Below, one piece after another: positions 38,657 through 50,646 of a stretch of 64,000 nt of DNA (within the stretch, counting starts at the first letter, position 1; each line of letters starts with the position of its first letter). A model generated the notes under the pieces. That model ran no database searches. It was not told the DNA's origin and saw nothing but the letters and a program-made list of their open reading frames with translations. A program made the translations under genes and the position numbers. This DNA comes from Globomyces pollinis-pini (Eukaryota > Chytridiomycota > Chytridiomycetes > Rhizophydiales > Globomycetaceae): positions 124,001 to 188,000 of the forward strand of contig MU621092.1 in assembly GCA_025399215.1 (NCBI GenBank), written 5' to 3'.

Positions 38657-40203
38657 TTATCCGATGTAGTTTAAGTAAAATTGCTTTGATTGCTGAATGT
38701 TGCAAATTAATGGTTTCAGCCCAGGAAGTAACTTTGACGTGTCTTCAAAAAGTGGCAATAATACAAACCCTATAAAACCAACTATATATAAGAAAAACAA
38801 AGAAACCTTGTGCACTTGGTTTGGTGACTTTGTTTCTGTCCATGAAAGGTGCTGTAGGTAATTTTTCTTCCTTTTCTCTGTCTGATTGTGCAAAGAATTC
38901 CTCAAGTAAACAATCAACCCACTTCTCGGCTACTTCTTTTGGTCTAGCTTCATTACTGATATCTGCACATTTCAATAACGTTTGAAGCAACTAGTTGCTG
39001 AATTAATCACATAAATATACCAATGTTCGATGTGCAGGTTCATCAATGTTGAAGTTTGGACCTATTTCTCGCAATTTTCCAATGCATTCCGCATGTTTTC
39101 CCATATCTGTGGCAAGAATACATCCAATAATAATTTTTCTTGTGTCTTTGTAGTCAGTTGGAGATAAGTTTTCCAAGATATTACACTCTGGCTGTCTCAA
39201 AATCGAGAACAGAGATGCTTACTGTTAGCTAAGATAACAATTTACCACAATGATGATTTTCTAATGGTGATGAATCATTATATGTGACAGATAACATTGT
39301 CAACGCATTCATTTGATACGCATTGTTTAAGCCAGGATGATCAATATCGTGCTATTTGTTAAAAATGTCAGTTACCCCAATCGATCCGACAATAAGGGCT
39401 AGTTTTTCAACCTAGGTCATCAATAAACACCATTAATGATACCATTGTCAAACGCTCATGTAAATTGTCTAAATGAAGTAAACAGTACATCATTTGAGTA
39501 ACACAGAAGCAGTGCTTAAAATTATGGAAAGGGTTTGCATTGTAAGCCTTTGATATAACCACTAGGAATCTAAAAAGAGTATCTTCATTGATTTTGAAAT
39601 GCTTCACCAGACCTAGTCGATGAAACTTTTGCGCTATTAGATGAATCAATTCATTTTCTGAGAACACCCAGATGTCCAACTGCGGAGTTTTTAATGATTC
39701 ATAAGTCGATTCGGGGAACATTGGGATCTTCTTTATGGAGGAGATATTTAAGGGTTTCAGATTATCCATCAATTCATTTACTTTAGAAATCGCTGGCTTC
39801 AACACTATATTTTCATCTTTGACTTTAGAATGAGAAAACCGTTTTAGTTGCTAGAAATTAGTCTTGTAATTCATCATACTTCCATTTTCTTTTGAATGAC
39901 CGATAAATTCTTTCTAGTCTTTTCCTCTTGACTATCAATTGTGGAACCTAGACAGTCCATCAAATATTGTCATTTACCTTCCATTACCACTAATTTATAT
40001 CGACTATGCTCATGATTTTTTGGGATTTTAGATCCAATAGGAATTAAACAACCGTTACTATGATAAATCTTTATCGTTTGCTTTGGAGTCAAATTTGTAG
40101 CTGAGGCCAATTTCTCCCATACATTCTTTACAGAATCTTCGTCGTGTAAATCTATATCTACGCTCGCTCCATCTTTCTCGAAATAATGTGTAGCTTTTGG
40201 CAT
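38657..40203 (-). CDS. PDE9-type cyclic nucleotide phosphodiesterase (probably cGMP-specific)
   Basis: 449 residues; introns 38782-38806, 38991-39020, 39218-39245, 39352-39375, 39412-39442, 39851-39879, 39948-39977 (24-31 nt). Catalytic HD-type domain with all metal-binding pieces: [76 protein letters not shown]. The match to animal PDE9A is close in order, spacing and several long blocks, and the N-terminal small domain ([15 protein letters not shown]...) also parallels PDE9A. Hydrolysis of cGMP is inferred from that similarity. ATG at 40203 chosen over a TTG at 40221. Divergent from the FAM149-like gene. Confidence 0.93.
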
Positions 40204-40538
40204 CTCAGATTTATAATACAAAAATAGTGTAATTAAAAACGCGAGGCGTATTGTTCATTATTCACAATATTCAAAATGAAGCATAGTAACTCATCCATTG
40301 TCTTCTTTAATACCTATGGATTTTATTCGATGTTGCTTTTTAGTACAATATGGATCAATCTGAAATAGTATTTCTTGACAATAAAAACACCGTTACATTC
40401 AATGAGATCTTGACTTATTTGTTGTATATTTAACGTCAGCATCACTTACTATTGACATATCAATTTGATACTCGCTTGAAACGCGTGAATTTGAGTTTTT
40501 AACTTTCATACATCATCACATCTGACAGTGTATTTGCC
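40204..40538. promoter_or_regulatory. Divergent promoter region, PDE9-type / FAM149-like
   Basis: 335 bp between two opposing start codons. It includes ACGCGT at 40481-40486 (the MluI cell-cycle box core) and a related AACGCGAGG near 40240. No RFX-type X-box recognised. Shared control of the two genes is a guess. Confidence 0.4.
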
Positions 40539-43148
40539 ATGCTGCAAGACCCTGCAGTAAACTATAGCAAAATGGAGAAGTCCATGAATATGCTGAATCT
40601 AATGCCAAGATTAGAATCGCATCCTACTTTGAATTCTTCTTATGTGCCAAATTCAAATAGTTCTGCAGTAGTTAGCTCAAGAGGAGATTATGCTAGTGTA
40701 GGAACAATCGGTTCCTGGGATGAAACTGAGCAGGTTTGACAATTAAAATCTTTTTAATGACAAGGATTATGATATAAAAGCGACTCGTGAAGTAACAGAA
40801 ATGGTAGACCAACTGGGAAACCTACTTTATCAAGATGAAGGAAGTTCAATAGACAATTTAGATTTATTGGACGAGTGCAAGCAATGGACCACCTTATTTC
40901 CACATCTTCGGTGAGTAGTTGAAACCTAATGATAGAATTCGAGGAGTTCAATTAATACCAAGTAAAGAGACTGGATTTCAATTTATTTCAAATAACACCG
41001 ATGTACGAGCTTTGTCACCATATTTCAGGATACCTGCCGTTGAATTAGAAAATCCAGATGTACTTCAAATTCAAGGAATTAAAATCCCAAATGAAGCATT
41101 TAATTGTGATGAAAGTTTACAAAAAAGTTCGGATTTAAAGGATGTTGAAACGAATGGAAATTGTTTTCCAACAAGAAAATGTGTTGAATGGTCAGATCAA
41201 TCAACCAATTTTTTCAGAAAGATTGAGAGATCTCCTGACAAACGTTTATGGTTTGATAGTGTTACAATTAACTCCAAGGGGGATTTTTCAAGTTCAAAAG
41301 TATGAGGATGTAGAAGATAGGGCTCCAACTCCAACTCCAAATATCTATGGAGAAGATCGGTCAACAACTCCAACACCTTCTAACCCATACATTGACCAAT
41401 CTAACTTGGAAAAATATCATTTCCATATTGAATTTTTAAAAGAAGGTGTAGGTGATGTAAAATCTTTACAAGAGGCTACAAGAATTATTTCTTCAAGTGT
41501 ATCATCAAATGAAATCTTTGCTATTTCTTTGAATCACCAAAGTCAAGTAGACAATCAACCAGCTATAATGCTTCATACATGGAATTCACCATCGTTAGTA
41601 CATGAAAATACCCTCATAAACACAATCGATCTTAATTTGAATATAGAAAATGAACGTGGAGAGAATATTATATCATTAGCCGACATCACAGATATATTTA
41701 GGGTATAAAACCACCACGATGATAACTTTTTGTAGAATTTTCAATTAAATGAAGTACAGTCACGATCATTGGAAAGTTTCATTTCAGAAGATTTTCAATG
41801 CACAGGCGCTCAAACTTTTACTACTGATGTGTTGCATGGAATAGTTGACGAATATTTTGCCTTTGATGCCATGTACAGCATTTTTCTTAAAATACTAGTT
41901 TACCCGAACTTACTCGACCTCTGTCATCGGAATCAGCCGCACCTGATACCTCTTTGGATTCACTTAATGCAAAGAAAGATTTAATTCACACTATTTTTGA
42001 TGATTTATGGTCAGAGGTATAAATGTATTTCGATATTTATCATTAGGTTTACCCAAAATTCCATCCTATAGTCACAAAATTAGCAGATGGTATAATACTG
42101 TTTGATACTAAATACCAAGATATTTTACAGAATAAGTCTCAAGATATGTCATCAGGTTCTGCAAGTCCAAGTTGTTTCGAAATGGTGCCAGATGATGAAG
42201 ATAATATGGGGTCTGACTTGTTAAGCGCAATCACCATAAGACACATCCCGTTACAGAAAAGAGAATCATCAGCAAAGTTCAAAACGTAAAGCTTTTCGAT
42301 TGATATAATCTAGTGATACGCTTGGAGGGCTCAATATGTTTCAATCCGAGAATTTAATTGGGGCTACTTCAAGACCAACATCTGGAAGGGTGTTACCTCA
42401 ACGGCCAGCTTCCGCTCGATCAACATTAAGTAGACCAACATCGGCCAGACCACAAGAACCAAATCCCTTACGAAATCAGCAAAATATAAGTAAAACTACA
42501 AATGCCAATAGTTGGAAACGAAATGCATCCGGATTTCGCTTGGTTCCCATTGTGGCCAATCAAACTAACAACAATACAAATCAAAACCAGACAATAAATG
42601 AAATGATGTACGTAACCAGTCTTCCACAAAAATCAGCTGGTCAAACTTGGTATGGATTTTAGAAATTTATTGTAGGGATTCTAGGGGAGGAACAAATTCG
42701 CAGAATCAGCATTTGGGTAAAAAATTACCTCCAATCCGTGGCATAATGACCACTTTAGATCCCTCAGTAGATGGACCACCCAAAGTAATCAATTTCCGCT
42801 TAAATATTAGGCGCAGAGGCATGTAGCATTTGAACCCACTTTCGAATCGGTAGAGATTCATCGTGCAAACCCATCCCCAAGACCATTGTCTGCTAGGTAA
42901 TTTTTTGATTGTCTGAAAATATAGACGTCAAATATCTTCTGCATTACGTTCGAGGAATATACCATTATCTAGACCTCACACTGCCATCAGTGAATCTCGA
43001 AGTAGAATGAATTATAAACGATCGTCGTTATTATCGGTTTCTGATGAGCGAATCATCAGTCCGGTAATGGGAGTACGTATGTCTGGTAAATTTGGTTTTG
43101 TTTGGTAACTTTTCTATAGCAATGAAACAAAGAAGAGGACGATCGTAA
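40539..43148 (+). CDS. FAM149-family (DUF3719) protein, likely ciliary/basal body
   Basis: 764 residues from twelve exons; introns 40734-40764, 40911-40935, 41251-41278, 41703-41735, 41873-41898, 42017-42046, 42286-42313, 42650-42675, 42785-42810, 42897-42924, 43086-43119 (25-34 nt). The family core is LLDECKQWTTLFPHLRIRGVQLIP (DUF3719; residues across the second intron), with a later EYFAFDA-type block. Human FAM149B1 is needed for normal cilia. The C-terminus is basic and rich in R-P-x-S-A-R type motifs (SRPTSGR, QRPASARS, SRPTSARP). The junction at 41251-41278 is set by frame and gives RLWGIFQVQKYE. Length and layout fit the family; no enzyme motif. Confidence 0.75.
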
Positions 43149-43240
43149 TTGTTACAAGGTCCCAATATAAAAATTGTAATTTTAGAATTAGACGATAATC
43201 ATCTTTATTCTTTTATTGGTTTTGAGATTCAATGTCAAAG

Positions 43241-44228
43241 TTATCTTGCCAGAGTATTCTCAGCGACAACAAACGATTCCATTGAGGTCAACTTTTTTCT
43301 TAACATCCCATACGGTCTAGGCAAAGTTTCGGTTTTTCTCTAGAAGTGAGATTCAATTAGTATACCAATATCGAGTTTTTCTTTCCTTTTAACGAATCGT
43401 CTAAATCATCCGATACTTGCGTACACAAGCCCTTATACTCAAATGCAGATTCAGCATGAATTTTTGTCATCTTAAATCCATATAATTTGTAGTATAAGTC
43501 TTCAATGGTCAGAATATCCGCAGCTGTCTTGTCCTTCATTGCAAACGATTGGAAATGGTCTATTTGAGCCAATATCTTTGATAAACCAGTCATTTGGTTG
43601 ACGAATTCATGTGCCAATTCTTTAAAGGATTCTATTCTATATTTTGTTGCACCCATCTGAATTGATTTCAGGAAATTCTTGATTTTGAAATGATTAAAAT
43701 GGGATTGCTTTTGCTCAACTTCATCGAGTATTAAACACATTTTCCGGACTGTTCCAAGTACTTTACAAAATATTTTGAGTAGTAATCCATTAGCATTGAA
43801 ATTCAAATTTCCTACCCATAGCGCACCTAGTAAGATACTAGTCTCCAATTCTATTAAACTTAAATCTACTTCTGGATAATTAATGTCATTATCTAGAAAT
43901 GCATCCCCATTAAGCTTTTTCAATCCCAAACAGTAGAATGTAGATATTTTGTCAATTAATTTTCTGGAATCATCACAAATACCCTATTCATATGTACACT
44001 AATGGATTTTACCTCCAGTAAACATTCCCACCCGTACAAGTCGTTTTGCACGTACAGATGGACAGGAGCGACAGATTCCTCAGCCTTTTTCTGCAGTCTA
44101 TTGTAAATCAATTGACAATCAATTCTATCTGAGTTGATAATCTTTTTTAAACTAATATTAATTTATCCAATTGTTTTTTCTTACCCTCGTTTGACATCAA
44201 TTGTCGATCTCACAAGTTTCTGATTCAT
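43241..44228 (-). CDS. Orphan protein, 269-299 residues
   Basis: Exons joined over introns 44152-44184 (33) and 43984-44012 (29); the start MNQKLVRSTIDVKRG is at 44228. The body is mostly helical and moderately hydrophobic (SILLGALWVGNLNFNANGLLLKIFCKVLG), not clearly membrane-spanning. Without a third intron it ends at 43357 (269 residues). If GTATACTAA...TTCTAG (43340-43365, 26 nt) is spliced, it gains LRKTETLPRPYGMLRKKLTS and more, ending at 43241 (299 residues); I lean to this because the added frame looks coding. No family recognised. Convergent with the FAM149-like gene and less than 100 bp from its stop. Confidence 0.6.
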
Positions 44229-44523
44229 AAAACTAAAACGCGCAATTAAATGGTAAAAACTCCACCATCCTGAATTTCCTTCACTAGTTTGAATTTTGGG
44301 AAGCAATTTATGAGATATTCATGTACATATGGTTCCAATAGCAATATGCATTACAATTTTAGTTAATTAAACCAACTAGAACGAAACAAATGTGTTTGGA
44401 CAACCGCTTACTACTTATTTGTCCCTGAGTATTCATCTGTATACAACATCTTCACTAGTTAATACAAACGGGCAACCAAAATATAAAAACGAAAATAATT
44501 CAATTGTAATCAGACGACACTAT

Positions 44524-45009
44524 TTATTTCTGATTAAAATATTCCCATTGGCCAGGGATTGGGGTTTCTTCTAAAGGTTTCCATGACTATTTGATAAGAC
44601 ATTGCTATTAAATACCTCATCTGCAGCAATTACGTCGATCAATTTAATTTCGTCTTCAGCAGCTAATAGTAATTCTTCAATCTGTTGTTAATTAATAGTG
44701 TAACAGTATACCTGTCCCAGACCAATTTTCTGTTCAATTTCTTCAATACTTTCAGTTTTTTCTACAATATCCAGTCTTTCTTTCACTAAAGCTTCAGTTC
44801 CTTTTCTGTAGGCACTGGTGGCAGGAATACGTTGAATATTGTGGTTAATCCTTTGGTAGAGAGAAATTAGTTCAGGCCGAGCATTAAGATGAACAGGAAT
44901 TCCCACAATTCCAGTAGTCTAATTAGGATTAATACCAAAAGCGAATAAATACTTTCTTGTAAGATCCAGTAGCGTAATTTCTTAGCTGTATAAAAAACCG
45001 AGATTGCAT
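44524..45009 (-). CDS. NDUFA5: NADH dehydrogenase (complex I) subunit NDUFA5
   Basis: Accessory subunit of mitochondrial complex I. 130 residues; introns 44587-44615 (29), 44682-44711 (30), 44919-44952 (34). Presequence MQSRFFIQLRNYATGSY, then TTGIVGIPVHLNARPELISLYQ, IEEIEQKIGLGQIEELLLAAEDEIKLI and the terminal SWKPLEETPIPGQWEYF, all typical of ETC_C1_NDUFA5. Its presence shows that this organism keeps at least this part of complex I. Confidence 0.93.
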
Positions 45010-45286
45010 TGAATTGAAAAAGAACAAAAATGAATTTCAATGTTTTTTTGATGAACCAATTCAGTCACATTAAAGAACTAAAGAGTATTTGAATCAAAAG
45101 AGAAGGTTGATGAATAGAGTAGAAAAGGTACCATTTCTGACTTCATTGAAAGTCTTCTATGGACCAATATAAAATATTCTTTATTTAATGCAATTCAATG
45201 ATATAAATTATTGAGTAGTGGAACATATACATAAATGTTTCTGAGGATGTTGAAATCCATGGTGTAACTGTTTTTACCATTTCTAA

Positions 45287-46134
45287 ATGAAAACTACACA
45301 AGCAATTCTGGTTGCCGTTGGAGGAGCTTCATGTTCTGGTATTACATGTACATGACTAATGATTCGCTAGGAAAATCAACTTTGACGAATTGGTTGTCCA
45401 AACTATTGAATTGTTCCATTATCCATCAGGACCAATTCTATAAACCAGATAGCGAAATTCCAACAGTCGATGGCGAAGCTAATTGGGATTGCCCAGAAGT
45501 ATATTGTTGGTTTGCCGTCCTTACCATTTCTTAGGCAATTGATTTCCTCTCATTTCAGAAACATTTACTATCTGCGAAAAATGGTGCTCTAAATGGTATG
45601 ATGAGCGTCTTATTTATCACTTTAGAAACTCATATTGGACCAAACAGACCAAACCTGATGATGGATGATATTTTATCACGAAAGAATGAAATAGATACAT
45701 TACTTTTAGAGTTAAAATCGGTGTTAAATGGGAATTCACTGTATCTGGTTGATGGATTCTTACTATATACAGATGATACTATCATCAATCAATTTGATAT
45801 TGACATTTTCTTAACTGCACCTTTTGAAATACTAAAGAATCGAAGAGAGAGTAGAACAGGTTACGTTACAATAGAAGGTAACTAGTTCGCGATTCATGAT
45901 TAAGGCTCTTGGGTAGATCCTCCAAATTATTTTTCAAACGTGGTATATCCAAACGTATGTACTTGTCCAATTTACCATTAGTACCTCAAATACAACAACA
46001 AGATATTAGATAAGTTGAACGATCCGCAGTCAGACAAATCCAAAATAATTGTCATTGATTCCAGCTCACATTCCATCGCAGATGTAGTGGTCAAGTCTTT
46101 AAAACAAATGATCAGCATATTATCAAAACACTAG
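45287..46134 (+). CDS. NRK1: Nicotinamide riboside kinase
   Basis: Phosphorylates nicotinamide riboside to NMN for NAD salvage. 231 residues; introns 45339-45370 (32), 45499-45534 (36), 45596-45625 (30), 45878-45904 (27), 45955-45981 (27). The P-loop GGASCSGKST is split by the first intron. Other family marks: SIIHQDQFYKPDSEIP, NWDCPEAIDF, LVDGFLLYTD, WVDPPNYFSNVVYPNYLKY. Divergent from NDUFA5, 277 bp between starts. Confidence 0.92.
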
Positions 46135-46237
46135 ATTCTTTTTACAACGTAATATAATTCATGATTCTAGACACTCATTGAACTTATACATATACCACTA
46201 TAAAAGTCAACTAAAATGTGCAATTAACATGTTTTAT

Positions 46238-47758
46238 TCACAAACGACGTGACACTTTACAGAACAGACCGTCTTTGATAGGAAGCGTCAAACTAGGAGC
46301 ATATGTGACCTTATCCACATTTTCCACTTCAAGTTTAAACTGTCTCAAGATTGAAGTTAAGACCAATGCACCTTGAAGTTCAGCAAGAGTCTTTCCCAAG
46401 CAGATACGTGGACCTGAATTAAACACTGGATATTCGTATTGACTGTAAGTTTTCCCAGTCAAAAATCTCTCTGGCTGAAATTCACATGCATTGGAACCCC
46501 AGATACTTTCGTTACGACCCATTGAATAAGGCAACCATCCTACCACGACCCCAGCTTGGATGATAGTTCCATTTGGTAGAACATCATCTTCGACAGCAAC
46601 TTTCAACTCGGCTGGAACAGAGGGCCTAAGTCGGAGAGATTCACGGAATACAGCATTGGCATACTTCATCGTTTTGACCTGTTCATATGTAGGAATCATC
46701 TGTTCGGGTTCCATCACGGAATTCATCTCTTCCAACAGTTTAATGGTCACTCGTGGAGTTTTCTGCAAATGGTAAACGGTCCAGGAAAGAGCTTGAGCAG
46801 TAGTATCACGACCAGCAATAATAAAATTGATGACTTGGTCAACCAATTGATTATCATTCAATTCAACGCCATCTTCTGTTCGGTAATTCATAAATAAGGC
46901 CAAAAGATCATTTTCGTATACCTTTTGACTATTCTTTCTTTGTTGAATCATTTTGTAGCCAACATCACGTACGAAAGCAATGTCTCTTGTATGAATTGGG
47001 TTTAGATAATCGCTCAACTTCCATAATGGATTAAAAAAACGTTGGACCAAAGCTCGCTGAGATCGATCAAAAGATGTAGCAAACGGATCTTCTTTCATTG
47101 ATAAGCACTCCAAATTTACCTAGGATAAAATAAATAAACACGTTACCCCAAAAGCAATTTTCCCAAATGAATCCAAAAAAAATCGATGAAAGATGTCATG
47201 AATATCAATTGGTTGATCTGATAAAGACCCGGATGATAGTATATTCAGCAAAGATCCAATGTTATCCATAAATACAGTATTGAACAGCTTTTTGAATGCA
47301 TTAGTTGTAAAGATCTTGGATCCTACTTTGCGTTGAAAATGCCAATTTTTTCCATCACTATTGAATATTCCATTGCCAAACAATTCAAAAAGCTTGGAAG
47401 ACATAAAATCACCTTTGACGAAATTATCAAAGTTGCCACTAGTGATATGCTCGACACTAGCTGGATCGTTCACCATTATAAATGGAGGGTTAAATGGCAG
47501 GGAATAAGTAATGGTGTCAATTCCTGGTTGGTTTATATCTTCACATAGTAGATCATGTAGTCTAGAATTAAATTCCAAGAGATTTTACCGATCAAAGTGA
47601 AAGATAAATCCAAAAATAGTTCCCAAGAACGGGACATGAATTTTACTTCGTGGGATACTGTGATGGATTCGGACTGAACTACCGATCGCATCCAAACGAT
47701 AATATAAAAACAGGGAGACAAAAGCAGCTACAAATAACAAAATACCAGCGAGTATCAT
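46238..47758 (-). CDS. Cytochrome P450 monooxygenase (CYP86/CYP52/CYP704-like)
   Basis: 488 residues, introns 47120-47146 (27) and 47562-47588 (27). ER signal-anchor MILAGILLFVAAFVSLFLYY, I-helix AGRDTTAQALSW, K-helix ESLRLRP, heme-binding FNSGPRICLGKTLA with the axial Cys. The overall pattern (QPERFLTG, ...TLPIKDGL) resembles the fatty-acid/alkane omega-hydroxylase group, so a long-chain fatty-acid substrate is likely but not proven. A redox partner is not in the window. Divergent from the oligopeptidase gene. Confidence 0.92.
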
Positions 47759-48241
47759 CTTTATCTTTGGAACTCAAATCTTTGTGGTTTTATGCTCTTG
47801 ATCAACTGACCTTCGGGCCGGGTTTGTAACTTGCGTTTTGACTGGACAAATTACAACGGGCCGTGGAAATTTGAAGGGCCAATAGCAGAGTAATCAATCA
47901 CAGCAATTAGTAAAGCTTTCAGGATATCAAATTACAGATACTCGGTGCATATTTACAACGAGTTGGATGAGGATGCTACGCGATTATGTTATTTTAATTC
48001 AATAAAGTTTTATTTAGGTATTGCTTATAATGATAATACCTAACGGTATTTAATTGAGTTATTAGCAGTGCTTCAGCGAATTCCAATGGTCAAGTTCGTT
48101 AAAAAACTAACCTGATCCATTTCTCCTAACATTACACAAATTGATATTTGTGTTGAATGATTAATTTTCGATAATCAACATCAAAGAGTTGACTCTCACT
48201 TTGCTATTTGATAAGTGATGTCATAATTCAAACTTTTTCCA
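47759..48241. promoter_or_regulatory. Divergent promoter region, P450 / oligopeptidase
   Basis: 483 bp with starts on both sides facing outward. Includes a GC-richer patch near 47810-47870 in an otherwise AT-rich spacer. No specific site or gene recognised. Confidence 0.4.
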
Positions 48242-50646
48242 ATGGGATATCCAGAAACAAGCAGCATAAGAAATAGATACAGATACGCTCGCTTTGGTAT
48301 TCTGGGTGTATTGTTGGTTATCTTGGCCGTGGAGCTCTTTGTTGGATTTGATATTCACAAATTACCTGATGTTCCTGTTGCAGAGAAGATTCCTTACAAA
48401 TACTCTGTCAATGATCTGAACTTTACAGATAATTACCATTGGCTAAAAAACATCAGAACAGATGATAAAGTGAAAGAATATATCAGGAAAGAAAATGCTT
48501 ACACAAATTCTTGGTTGGATGAACATTACGCTATTAGAAAGGACGTCAAATATCAGTTGGAAAAAGATCAGGATGATATTCAGTTACAATTAAACCCATG
48601 CTTCCCATTTGATGAGGATTTAGAAAGTCTATGGCAAACGGATGAATACGTGTATTGGTCGACATATAGGTTTGGCAATCTCCCAACGTATCTACGATTG
48701 AAAAGATCATTTAACAATAACTGCACATGTTACGAAGGAGATGAAAAATCAAAAGAAGAAGTAGTCATGGATTTCAACAAGTTTCTTCCAAACTATGAAG
48801 GATATTTCATGGTCGGTGTATTTGAAATCACAACCAATGCAAAACTTGCTGCCTTTTCAGTAGATCAAAATGGCTCTGAGCTATATTCTCTATATGTTTG
48901 GGACATTGAACAACAGAGGGCTCTGGCTGGTTCTGTGGACAATACCTATTATACGGCACGCTGGCAACAATTTACTTTCAATGGTTATTCAAATACGTGA
49001 AACTTATCTCTTAGGTCAAACAGAGAGTTGGGTCTACTACAATATTGTAGATTTAAAATGGGGAGTTCCTTTGGGCATAGGAAGATTGGGTCCGTTTGCA
49101 AATAATGGAGAAGAGCCCAAATCAGAAGTTATATATAACGAACAGGACATATCTCTAACTACTGACTTACATCTTACCAATGATAAAAACTACTTATTTA
49201 TTAAAGTAATATTGTAACTTTGTTAACATTAGATTGTTGGTCAAATCACCACAGAATATAAGTTGATCATTTCCAAAGAAAATACAAGAACATTAACTTT
49301 GAAAGAAATTCATATCAGACAACCAGGAGTAGTTTATGAAGTCGAACACAACGCTGGATTTTTTTATGTCAAATCTAACGAAATAGCAAGTAACCACCAA
49401 ATAACTCGACATCCTGTTGGGAATTTAAAAGAGTCTTCTGTAGTTGTGAAATCAAACTCAGAAGTATATCTAGAACGAATGGAAATGTTTTCAAAGTATT
49501 TAGTACTTTGGGTTAGAACGAATAGCTTACGAAAACTTCAAATTGTTCATTTGGATTCTTTAAGAGTCGAGACAATAGATTTCAACCCGAAAAAGAATCC
49601 AGAACTGGATGTTTATTCAATAAACCCAGGTGTATTCGCTGATATAGAATCAAGATTCTATCGTACCTATAACACTAAATGTCTCACTTTCTCAAAATCA
49701 TCTTTCTTGGAGCCTGCTGGAATGCATTCAATTGAATTGGATACCTCAAATACAAACATACTGTTTCAAAAAAAATTAAAAGAACGAGATATTTCTAAAT
49801 ATACTCAACAGCAACTGTTTGTTCAAACTTTAGATGGTACTGGAAGTATTCCCTTGTCAATTGTGTATAAAAAAGATTGGAAATATGAGGCAAGGCCACT
49901 CATGATGAATGCCTATGGCGCATATGGTGGTTTTAGAGATCCAGAATATTCTTCAGAAACCTTTTCATTTCTCGATCGAGGATATATTTGGGCGGTGTGT
50001 CATCCACGAGGTGATGGTGATATGGGTGCTTCTTGGTACATGAAAGGAAAGTACGAATTTAAAGAAAACACATTTTTAGATGTCCAATCATGTATTAACT
50101 TCCTTGTTGATAAGGGAAGAGTTGATCCAAAAGTTATTGCGTTGAAGGGCAGGAGTGCAGGCGGGTTAATTGCGGGTGACGCTATTGTATCCAAGTCATA
50201 TAAACACAAACCTGCCGCTGTTGTTGCTCATGTACCGTTTATTGATCCAATATACGATCTTATTGACGAAACAGTGCCTTGGACTGCCTATGAATGGTAT
50301 CTTTGAATTTCTAAAAGTTAGGACTGAATGGGGGAACCCAAGAAATGAAACAATATTGAAAGCAATGATTAAATATTCTCCTTACCACAACATTCGTAAA
50401 GGAGATATTCCAGCGGTATACGTGTCATCAGGTGTGGAGGATCCTAGAGTTCCATATTGGGGTATACTTTTTCTAATAACTTTAGAACCTCTAAAATTTG
50501 TAGCCAAGTTAAGAACTGTTTCCGAATCAACTATTGAGAAACCAATTTTAATGCGTGTTATTCCTGGGGGACATTTTTCGTCTTCCAATTTAGAAGAAGC
50601 GGCAGAATGGATCAGTTTTGTAATATCAAGTTTGTCAAAAATATAA
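48242..50646 (+). CDS. Oligopeptidase B-type serine peptidase with N-terminal membrane anchor
   Basis: Prolyl oligopeptidase family (S9A), 765 residues; introns 48984-49014 (31), 49206-49232 (27), 50297-50321 (25), 50462-50485 (24, in frame and stop-free). The catalytic domain has the serine in ALKGRSAGGLIAGDA, the aspartate region SSGVEDPRVPYWEPLKFVAKLR and the histidine in IPGGHFSSSN. The TEWGNP block, seen only after splicing, is typical of oligopeptidase B. The N-terminal half fits the beta-propeller. Residues about 17-36 form one membrane segment (FGILGVLLVILAVELFVGF), so this is probably a type II membrane protein, unlike classical soluble OpB. Confidence 0.9.

Noticed and set aside
41292..41320. 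29-nt intron in the FAM149-like gene
   Set aside because: It breaks the downstream frame; the 28-nt intron at 41251-41278 satisfies both flanking frames.
43149..43343. ORF directly after the FAM149-like stop codon
   Set aside because: It overlaps, on the opposite strand, the 3' end of the orphan gene and starts from TTG.
44392..44574. 60-codon + strand ORF over the NDUFA5 3' end
   Set aside because: Antisense shadow of the NDUFA5 terminal exon.
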